Shown: piece by piece, positions 41,078-49,689 of the stretch
Layout: each line of letters starts with the position of its first letter
Numbering within the stretch: position 1 is the stretch's first letter
Assembly (NCBI GenBank): GCA_905221615.1
Contig: CAJNDT010005446.1
Coordinates: forward strand, 310,001 to 374,000
Reading direction: 5' to 3'
From: Symbiodinium sp. CCMP2592
Lineage: Eukaryota; Sar; Dinophyceae; Suessiales; Symbiodiniaceae
Length of the DNA: 64,000 nt
Translations under genes and position numbers: made by a program
Notes under the pieces: model-generated
Database searches by the model: none
Seen by the model: only the letters and a program-made list of their open reading frames with translations
What the model was told of the DNA's origin: nothing

Positions 41078-42312
41078 CTGGACTACATTCTTGCTACCAG
41101 TAACGAGAATGTTCACATCCTAATTGTCATCAGCATCGCAAGAGAACACCTGATCTGCTAAACAGTACGTATGCGTCATTTGACACGCATGTTGCTACTT
41201 TATGCGTTCGTCGATGTGAGCTTTATCGCGTCCGGTTTGCTTGAATATTGTCTGCTTAGTCCCTGCGGTTCAACATGAATATTCTCAATTGGTCCTTCGC
41301 ATTCGTCTGGTAGCCGATTTAATCCGAACTGCCTAGCACATCGGGGAGTTTCAAAAAATGGGGACCCCGATGTAGAGCCCTACTGCATTTTCGAAACCAC
41401 CATTCGTCTGTAGCCATTGGCCGTCCCTGCTTGCCTTGGTGCTTGCGAGTGCTGTCGGCCCCATTGCCTTCTGTTATGGCTTAGGGCTTTGCCCTAAACC
41501 CTAAAATCCTAAACTTCTAGGTTCTCGGCGCTAAACCCTAGATTAGCGATAGCTCTGTCTTGTGTCTTGAACAGCTCTAACTCTTGTCCAAAGCACCTGA
41601 ACCCCAAGCGGTTTAGGGTTTCGGGTTTAAGGAACCTCATGTGAAGTTACCACGATTGGGGATCTGCAGCAAATACTAGGCTTTCCTCCTTAATGTGACT
41701 TAAACTGAGACCCTAACTCCTAAACCTCAAATCCTGAAGTAAGTTCTTCAAACCTAAAAGATAAGGTACTTATAACTTACGCCATACTTACTAGATCCCA
41801 TGATCCTCTCATTATAGAACCTTTCTAGATCCCTTTACGGAACCCGATTATCGAACCCCATAGTGCCCTTAAAGGGAACCCTAAACCCTACTTACTAAAT
41901 CCCATGAGCCTCCCATTATAGAACTCCTATAGATCCCTCTAAGGATCCCTCTAAGGGACACTAATATAGAACCCCATAGTACCCTAAATCCTCCAGGTAG
42001 TCTTCCAAGGAAGACCCCCGATCTGGGGAAGATCACTCTCGCGGACCGCAACTATCACAAGGATGTGTTTTTAGGGTTTTAGGGTTTAGGGGTCAATAAG
42101 GCTATAGGGTTTAGGGTTTAAGGTTTAGGGTTTAGGGTTTAGGGTTTAGTTTGATAGGATGTGTTTTTAGGGCTCCTAAAGAAGATCTATAAGGGTCCCT
42201 TTAAAGGGATCTACGATGCTGCTCTACACATTAGGGTCCCGTTTTTTGGGCTCCTTAAAAGAATCTAAAAGGGCGTGTGCAGGGTTTCCAAAAGGGTACT
42301 TTAAAGCTTCTG
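41078..42312. other. mostly unique sequence with element fragments
   Basis: A short family J copy (41344-41402), a family A 3' fragment (41759-41816) and a second A end (41890-41922) within a ~115-bp direct duplication resembling 22380-22575, plus a TTTAGGG array (42068-42150). No gene recognised. Confidence 0.5.
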
Positions 42313-42545
42313 CATGGGTAGTTCTCTAAATAAGGGTCCAGTTCGGGGCCGGTGCCGTTTTATAAGGGTGCCATACTTTAGAAGGGGCCCCCACCCTGTA
42401 ATAGTGACCATAAGGATTATATAGGATTATATTAGGGCCCTATTATATTCCTATTGTACCACTATTACAGGGTGGGGGCAGCTTCTAAGCCATACTGTAT
42501 TTTGGGATCTACAAAGGGTCCCTAATTTGGAGAACTACAACGACC
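42313..42545. mobile_element. family G element interrupted by family E
   Basis: TGGGTAGTTCTCTAAATAAGGGTCC and GGGTCCCTAATTTGGAGAACTAC are the family G ends. The interior word GTGCCATACT|GTATTTTGGG is split by a complete family E element. Confidence 0.85.
42378..42488. mobile_element. family E element with perfect 8-bp target duplication
   Basis: TTAGAAGGGGCCCCCACCCTGTAATAGTG pairs with CACTATTACAGGGTGGGGGCAGCTTCTAA. GCCATACT is present at 42370-42377 and 42489-42496. The host is an independently known family G sequence, so the duplication is secure. Confidence 0.92.
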
Positions 42546-42600
42546 GTATAGTCTATACAGCGTTGAGGTGTTAGGGCTCTGCCCTCTGTTATAGCAAGGA

Positions 42601-42726
42601 TACTTAGAGGATCATGGGACTCAGTTTCTAAGCTTATCACTAAGGTAACTATACTTCTACTTACTTTTAACGCGAATTAAGGTACTTATGACCATACTGA
42701 CTAAGTCCCATGATCCTCCAAGTAAG
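42601..42726. mobile_element. family A palindromic element
   Basis: TACTTAGAGGATCATGGGACTCAGT pairs with ACTAAGTCCCATGATCCTCCAAGTA. Confidence 0.9.
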
Positions 42727-42878
42727 GCCATCGGGTAGCTGGAGTGGCTTCTGCTGAGCCCGGATGGGACGGGTTGCAGAGTTTAGGGTTTCAGGTTTCA
42801 CAAACTCCCCATGTCTTTGCATTCACACCTCGGCTTTTTACAGCTTCGCGGCTTGCGCAAAACCCCACAGCCCGAACC

Positions 42879-45800
42879 CTAAACGACGATGCTTGAACTT
42901 GCCCCATTAGGCAGCCCGTAGTGCGTGCGCATCATAGCAATGAGCTCCCTGTGCCCCACCAAGACAACGTTGCTGCTCAGCGCTGCTGCCATAGCCTCCA
43001 CATCCGCAAAGGCGACATCGTGGATCTTGTATAAGAAGACGGTGCTTCCTGGATTTAAGCTGTTGAGATGCTTGGCAATGTCCTCTGGGTGGTCCTGAGT
43101 AAACCACCGCTTTGTTTCAGAAAATGTCACGATATCTTTGGCCACCACCGGAGGAACAGCTGGCTGCACCGGAGAGAAGATACCCCGGATCGTCGTGTGC
43201 GCATATGCGGCTACCGTCCTTTCCACAGCAGGCTCCTGATTATAGTTGTCCCAATGGACATAGGCGCACATGTCGAGTTTCCTGGCAGCTTCCACCGTGA
43301 GGTTCCTCAGGATCGCTTGCTTAGTGTTGGAGGATGGGTGAAGGAAGCCATAGCCACTGGGCCCCATCAAAAAGCTGTCAGCGTCCCTGGTGCGATTTGC
43401 TGCAGCGAAGAACCATCGCAGAACTGTGGGCGCGAACTCCATGAGACGGTTTGAAATCGTCCAGCCCACCGGAGGGCCTGAATGACTCCGAATTAGGCTG
43501 CGGAGTAGTACATCGTATACCATGTAACTCATGTAACTTTACCAGATATTATAGCTATAGTCTAGGAAGAATGAAGGGAGGGACACCCTAAACCGAAGTA
43601 CTTGTCACCGGAGGGCACACAGCGGAGCTCCCAGAGCCGCGATCTTTCGCACAGAGAGCCAAGCGCTCCTCCATTCGAGGCCTAGAAAGCTCTGGCGTTT
43701 GGGGTTCTGGGGTTTAGACATTTAGGCTTTGGGTTCTGGGGTTTAGAGATTTAGGTTTTGGGGTTCTGAGTTTACTTGGAGGATCATGGGACTTAGTAAG
43801 TAGGGTTTAGAGTTCATTTTAAGGGCACTATAGGGTTCTATCATAGGGTTCTTTAAAGGGATCTAGCAGGGTTCCATAATGGGAGGATCGTGGGCTTAGT
43901 AAGTATGGTTATAAGTACCTTAAATGGGGTTATAAGTAACTATATAAGTTTATTTACCCTAGTAATAACTCAGTTACTAAGTCCCATGATCTTTTAAGTA
44001 AGGCTCCAGGGCTTTGTGTTCGATAGCTCTGCAAGGCACTATAAGGGCTCTATACGGCTTCTATGAGGCCTCTGTTGTATTGTTAAGGGTTCTAGGATTC
44101 CAGGATGTAGGGTTCAGGGCTTAGTGCTATACAAAGGATCTACAAGGGCTCTATAAGGACAGTTTCTATGAAAGCTCTGTCACGGATCTATTGGGGTTTT
44201 GAGTTTCGGGTGCAGGGTTTGGGATTCTTGACTAAGCATCAGGATTGCTTTTGTCGGCCTCAAGGAGTTGTAGTCCAGCTGCATGTTGTCCCCGTCCGAA
44301 GACAAGAGAGCCACATAGATCTTGGACGGGTCGTACTTCGGTATGGGAAGCAGAGGAACCTGCTTCAACGATTGCACCGGCGGAAGGAGCGAGAAAAATG
44401 CCAAGTTCGGAGCGAAATCTGAGACGAGGGAGATCTCAGAGTGGCTGCTTGTGCAATCTGCCACCACCTCGGAGCCTGCGAACTAGTTTGGGGTTTCGGG
44501 TTTTTGGGGTTCAGGGCTGAAAGGTTTAGGGGTTTCGGGGTTTAGGGTTTAAGGATCTCGGAGCCTGCGAAATATCCCATGATGGACAGCTCCCTGCCGG
44601 CTTCCGATAGAAGATCCGTCACCTGCCTGAAAAGCAAGTTCCCCTGCGTACCATTTGTACACAAGTCATCGAGCCACATCACGAACATCTTGTCTTTCAG
44701 AGCCAAATCCTGGGTTGTAGTTGACGAACCCCACAAATGTTTATAAAAAGGTGCCTGCAGAGACCATAAGGGAAATCTGCCAAACCCTTAACTCTTAACC
44801 GGTAGCCCGTAAACACTAAAGTGCCACCCAGAATCGACCAAGAATCCTTCCGAGAGTAGCTGCGGTGTCTGCACGATGATGCGCGACGTCGTCATGTTCT
44901 TCAAGACGCCTTCCTTGCAGATATTTTGGGTTTAAGGCTTAAGTTAGAGTTGAAGGCTTAGGGTTTGGAGGAATTGCTAACCCAGCTTAGGCTCTAAACC
45001 CTACAAGCTGGCACTCGCAATGCAGACCCAGACCTAACACCCCAACACCCCGAACCTCAGAGTCTACCCTGTAGCTAGGATGGGGCTTGACAGAACCGTA
45101 TGACCATTAGTAGAATCTGAGAAGGGCTAAAAAGACAATACTGTCACCCCAAACCCTGAACCCTGAACCCTGAGCCCTGAACCTTAAACGAAACCCTGAA
45201 GCCCTGAAACGCTAAACCCTAAATCCTGAACCCGGAACCTTAAAACCTGAACCCTGAACCCTGAAACCCGGAAACCCTAAACCCTGAACCTTAAACCCCA
45301 AACCCTGAACCGTGAACCTTAAACCCTACCTGAACAATGAACAACAATGAACCTTAAACCTTAAACCCTGAACCCTGAAACCCTGAAGCCTGAAGCTTAA
45401 ACCCGAAACCCTGAATCCTGAATCTTAAACCCTAAACCTTAAACCCCAAAACCCTGAGCCCTGAACCTTAAGCCCTAAACCCTGAATAATGAACCTTAAA
45501 CCTTAAACCCTGAACCCTGAAACCCTGAACCCTGCACCTGAAACCCGAAACCCTGAACCTTAAACCCTAAACCCTGAGCCCTGAACCTTAAACCCTGAAC
45601 CTTAAACCCTGAACCCTGAAGCCCTGAACCTTAAACCCTAAACCCTGAACCTGAAACCCTAAACCCTGAACCGTAAACCCTGAACCCTGAACCTTAAACC
45701 CTGAAGCTCTGAACCTTAAACCCTAAACCCTGGCACTCTAAACTCTGAACCCTGAAACCCTGAAGCCCTGAACCTTAAACCCTAAACCCTGAAACCCTAA

Positions 45801-47846
45801 ACTCTGAACCCTGAAACCCTGAAACTGAAACCCTAACCCTTGAATTCTAAACCCCTCCACCCCTCAACCCTAAACCCCTCAACCCCTAAACCCCAAATCC
45901 TAATCCCACAGCGTCCCCCGGATGCGAGTCTCCCAGACTGCTCCATTTCTGGGTACCTTAAACAACGAGAGCGGCTATACTACTAGGTTTAGGGTTTAGG
46001 GGTTTAGGGTTTAGGGTTTAGGGGGCCATAATTTAGAACAACCCCCATGTAAAATTAGCAAGTCTCCCAGACCAGTGCTTGGGTCGCTTCCACCTGGGAG
46101 GCCCATCTCCCGCGCAGGTCCGCAAGCACCGGGAGGGAAGGTTTCAGTGAGACGCCTCCCGGGGGGGGGAGGGTTTACGGTGCTTTTGGGGTTTAGGGTT
46201 TAGGGTTTCGGGGCTTAGGGTTGAGGGTTTAGGGTTCAGGGTTGGTGGGTTTAGGGTTTAGGGCGTAGGATATGAGTGGTAAGGACCCTAGAACGAAGCT
46301 AGTCTCCGCGCTCCTGTCTGGTGTTTAGGGCTTACATGGGTTTCACACCTCCCACAACGAGAAGGGGAAGCGCCTGCATCAATGGGAATGGCAGTATGCA
46401 AAGCCGCGAGGCTCACGGCACCTAGGTTGGCCCTTTAAAGCGTCTGGCAAATATTCGTAAATAAGGCCCGATTAAGCCCAATAAGGGAAAATATAAAATG
46501 TACAAAAAGGCCTACCTGATAAATTAGTATCCCTCTGTAGCAACCAAAACAAGGCGACACCCCATAAGAAGGACCATAAAAAGTGGCCCGAATTTAGTGA
46601 ACTGCCCATATAAACCAAGCCCACCCCTAAACCCTAAACCCTAAATCCTAGACCATAACCCTAAAATGTCCCCAAGGCCTACCGAGGCACTCGCAAAAGA
46701 CCAGGGCTCCGAGGAATTCACGAGGATTCGCCCCGAAACCGCCCCGGCCGCGACAGCGGCCTCCAGTAGGTCAGGCCACTGAACTTCCTGGAACTTCACC
46801 TGCTTTGGTCTTCATATTGTGGTTTAGGGTTTAGGGTATAGGCTTTAGGGTTTAGGGTTTAGGGTTGGAACTTCACCTCTTTTAAGCTGCTATAGGGGCC
46901 TTAATAATTAGAATAGGGTTTTGGGGCCCATGATACTATCACCTGTTTTAGTCTTGATATTATGGAACCCCTTCTAAGGATCCCTTTAAAGGGGACCCCT
47001 TATGGAATCCTTTGCCCCCGAAAGCACCTCTTTTAAGCTGGGCTCCATGGCTACTATAGGAGCCTTAATAATTAGAATAGGGAATACGGGATGTAAGCCC
47101 CTAGATTATAGCATCCTTACAATAGCTCTCACATTATAGAACTTATAGAACCCTTTCTAAGGATCCCTTTCAAAGCTATGGAACCCTTTTAAAATTAAGG
47201 CCCCCCAAAGCACCTCTTTCAAGCTAGGCTCCATGGCTAGCGCTGTCTGGAACCAGTCGGGATCTGCTGGCATCTTGCGAAGGTAGACCGCCGGACGACC
47301 CAACTTTTTGTTCAAGAGCCCCTGAAGCGCGGCCACGGTCATACCCAGCGGCGGAGGCGGCATGTCCAGAATGAAGCCTTGCAGGAACCCTTATGGTACC
47401 CCTTGAAAGGAGCCCTTCTGGTACCTGTAGTGATATCCGCTGGAGGATCCCTTAAATTAACCCTGTACAGGCACCCTTTAACCCAACTAGCTGAAGAAAC
47501 CCCTACAGTAGCAATCTTATGGCACCCCATATAATAAGCCTGTAAAAAAGAACAAACCTTAACAAGGAGCCCTCAAAAAGGAACCCTGGAAAGAAAACCT
47601 TACAGTACCCCTTGTTATATCTTGTAGTAATCCTATTTTACAGGAAACCCATGATAACCCTTCTAGAAGAACCCCTTAAGAGAACCCCTAACAAGGAGCT
47701 CTGAGAAAGGAACCCCAGCCTCCCCTAAACCCTAAACCCTAAACCCTGAACCCTGAACCCTAGCCTCCATTCTCCTTGTCCAAACTCTGTGCCCCCAGCG
47801 CCAGTGCGAGGAAGCCCAGGGCGCCGAAGAGGCCCCGAACAGCCAT
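42879..47846 (-). CDS. secreted GxGYxYP-family putative glycoside hydrolase, nine exons
   Basis: Minus-strand exons 47846-47765, 47377-47214, 46799-46691, 46155-46064, 45929-45906, 44913-44836, 44709-44565, 44475-44259 and 43497-42879 join in one frame to 509 residues. Residues 1-19 (MAVRGLFGALGFLALALGA) are a signal peptide, so it probably acts in the secretory pathway or outside the cell. ALQGLLNKKLGRPAVYL (exon 2) fits the N-terminal domain of GxGYxYP proteins. SDGDN (291-295), GPPVGWTIS (311-319) and GYGFLHP (352-358), a variant of the naming motif, fit the C-terminal domain. The reaction is unproven; a carbohydrate-active role is the family prediction. Introns 1, 5-6 and others use GC-AG or GA-AG ends, and intron 4 (134 nt) lies within an 11-bp duplication, so its exact ends are unclear. 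The stop TAG lies inside telomere-like GTTTAGGG text. cDNA would be needed to confirm the small exons. Confidence 0.82.
43881..44000. mobile_element. family A element within the last intron of the hydrolase gene
   Basis: GGGAGGATCGTGGGCTTAGTAAGTA pairs with GTTACTAAGTCCCATGATC and ends TTTAAGTA. A 5' fragment of a second copy is at 43773-43805. Confidence 0.85.
44476..44564 (-). other. 89-nt GC-AG intron between perfect 15-bp direct repeats
   Basis: CTCGGAGCCTGCGAA lies at 44468-44482 and 44557-44571 on the plus strand, 89 bp apart. Splicing TTCGCAG|GC...TTCGCAG|GCTCC restores YFAGSEVVADC. The interior is mostly TTTAGGG or GGGGTTT. Confidence 0.85.
44710..44835 (-). other. 126-nt GA-AG intron with CTGGGT inverted ends
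   Basis: The minus strand reads GTC|GATTCTGGGTGGCAC ... GTTGTAGTTGACG on the opposite side, ending ACAACCCAG|GATTTGG. GATT is duplicated at the borders, and CTGGGTKG pairs with CMACCCAG. It keeps FLV|DLALKD in frame. Confidence 0.7.
44914..45905 (-). other. 992-nt intron filled with degenerate telomeric repeat
   Basis: About 45140-45895 is an array of CCCTGAA, CCCTAAA and CCTTAAA units on the plus strand with no intervening unique sequence. The flanking exons (24 and 78 nt) join as GTLW|EGVLKN with a GA-AG border. Confidence 0.7.
45930..46063 (-). other. 134-nt intron within an 11-bp duplication
   Basis: TCTGGGAGACT occurs at both exon edges, followed by TGC on one side and CGC on the other. 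Any removal of 134 bp keeps the frame (LVWETRIRG). No position gives GT-AG, so the real splice site may be AC-AG or TC-AG, or the small exon may be wrong. Confidence 0.5.
46800..47213 (-). other. 414-nt intron with repeated copies of its own exon edges
   Basis: The exon 2 end (GAGCCTAGCTTGAAAGAGGTGC) is echoed at about 47027-47055. A hybrid AAAAGAGGTGAAGTTCCA, joining exon 2-like and exon 3-like edges, lies at about 46866-46882. CACCTGTTTTAGTCTTGATATT at 46939 echoes the exon 3 edge at 46797. Family K fragments lie between. Confidence 0.65.
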
Positions 47847-47876
47847 GGCCGCTGCACTCCACCAGGAAGACAATAT

Positions 47877-47937
47877 GGGAGTTTCCAAAAATTAGGGGTA
47901 CCTTATTTGTAGTAAGGATCCTAGTATTTAGGGTACT
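47877..47937. mobile_element. family J half-element just upstream of the hydrolase start
   Basis: GGGAGTTTCCAAAAATTAGGGGTACC without its right arm, 31 bp upstream of the ATG on the opposite strand. Confidence 0.6.
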
Positions 47938-48411
47938 AGCGGTTTAGGGTTTGGGTTTAGGGTCAGCAGAAGCTTCACGACAAGGCCCACACCTCACTCG
48001 CAGAAACACATCAGCTGGGGTGGACACGTCTTGCCAAGCTCTGTCGGTTTCAGGACGAACTGTCCGGAAGTGTTGCCCTAAGCCCCGCAAACCCTACACC
48101 GTAAGCCCTAAGCCCTACACCCTGACTGATTCAGTTTCTCTGAACATCTGTCCGACATTCTTGAAAGCCCACGACGGTAGGGTTTCGGGTTTAGCGTTGA
48201 TTTCGGATTAGGGTTTAGGATTCAAGGCTTCGGACTCAAAGTTTAGGGTTGTCTTCCCGACCAGGTTGCTACTATTCATGGCCTTTTGCATTCACATTGT
48301 AACAATTATCCAATTGCTACTGAGTAGATCACAAGGTCCAACTTAGATGCACATGCTCTTGCGATCTTCCAATCTCCCACCATTCCCACACTTTCCACAC
48401 TGAATATTTGG
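47938..48411. other. 5' flank of the hydrolase gene
   Basis: Partly unique text with a plus-strand frame (47951-48211) that contains telomere-derived residues. No gene supported. Confidence 0.35.
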
Positions 48412-48505
48412 GGGTAGTTCTCCAAAGTTGGTGAACCCAAAAGAAAGCGACACCCTGATAAAAGGGACTCCTAAGAAGGACTCTAATTCAATGAACTAAC
48501 CATTT
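48412..48505. mobile_element. family G palindromic element
   Basis: GGGGTAGTTCTCCAAAGTTGG pairs loosely with CTAATTCAATGAACTAACC. Inner AGAAAGCGACACCCTGATAAAAGG marks the family. Confidence 0.65.
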
Positions 48506-48815
48506 TGAACACCAGCGCCTTCGGCCTAACCCCTAAAACCCTAACCCCATACCCCCTAACACCTAAACACCCAAACCCCCAAACCCCTAAACCCCTAAGC
48601 CCCTAAGCCCCTCAACCCTGAAACCCTAAACCCCGAAACCTCAACCCTAAGCCTAAAACCGAAGTCCCTAAGCCCCTAAACCAGCGCCTTCGGCCGCTCG
48701 CAGCGCTGATGGCCCCGGACCCATGGAAGCCACAGCACCGGCATCGCCGCCCAAACCCGACACCCCCAGACAGGGTTTTCGGTTTAGGGAAGTTTAGGAT
48801 TGAGCTCAAAAGCCC
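48506..48815. repeat. CCCTAAA-type filler
   Basis: CCCCTAAACCCC text; CAGCGCCTTCGGCC is present twice (48512 and 48684). Confidence 0.6.
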
Positions 48816-48940
48816 TACTTGGAGGATCATGCGACTTAGTAACTACGGCAATCAGTACCTTAATGGGGGATATACATAATTATAAGTAGAGCTACCCCAA
48901 TAATAACCCTAGTTACTGAGTCCCATGATCCTTTACGCAA
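48816..48940. mobile_element. family A palindromic element
   Basis: TACTTGGAGGATCATGCGACTTAGTAACTA pairs with TAGTTACTGAGTCCCATGATCC. Confidence 0.88.
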
Positions 48941-49553
48941 ACCCTAAAAAAACCCTGCACCCCTGAACCCTAAACCCCTAAATCCTTGACCCTGGTAATT
49001 TAGGAAAGCGAGTAGAAGTAATTAACACCCCCGACCGCATGAAACGGGTTTCGCACTCTTAGCCCGGTGGGACAAAGAAGGGCAATCTAGTAGAAACATA
49101 TAGGAACCAAGCTTTAAACTGCGTCGGGGCCGAAAAGCAGTGATGACGGCTTTCCGGTAACATCGATGTTGCCATGTCCGAAGAGGTGATCGGAGAACTT
49201 CTCCACACCTGTTGATTAAGCCCGAAGGCATCATGCGATCTGATCAGCTTCACTTTGGCAGAGCACTTCCTTGCCCTCTCTCCTTTTCCGGTAGGCTTAG
49301 GGTTCAGTGATGTTTAGGGTGTAGGGTTTCCCTGGACCCTAAGCCCTACAAACCCCAAACCTCTGTCTTGCTCTCTCCAACCCTAAACCCTAAACCCTAA
49401 ACCCCTAAACCCCCAAAGCTTGAGTTTCTTTCTCTCCCTTCGCGAGTATATACCCATTATATGGTCCATTATAGGCCCATTAAGGGTCCCTCCTTTTGCC
49501 CTTGGACAAACTGCAAGCCTTTTGAAGTCCATGGTTTACTTCTTGGCTTTGGC
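48941..49553. other. unassigned sequence and right half of family O
   Basis: Mostly unique from 48990 to 49270. A CCCTAAA array lies at 49378-49410. TATACCCATTATATGGTCC to AGGGTCCCTCCTTTTGCCC (49449-49502) matches the right part of family O at 18341. Confidence 0.45.
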
Positions 49554-49684
49554 TACTTGGAGGATCACGGGACTTAGTAAGTATGGTTATGAATACCATA
49601 CTTGGGGGGTAAGAAGCAACCATAAGTATAGTTACCCAATCATAACCCTATAGTTACTTAGTTACTAAGTCCCATGATCCTGCA
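49554..49684. mobile_element. family A palindromic element
   Basis: TACTTGGAGGATCACGGGACTTAGTAAGTA pairs with TTACTAAGTCCCATGATCCTGCA. Confidence 0.88.
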
Positions 49685-49689
49685 GCACG

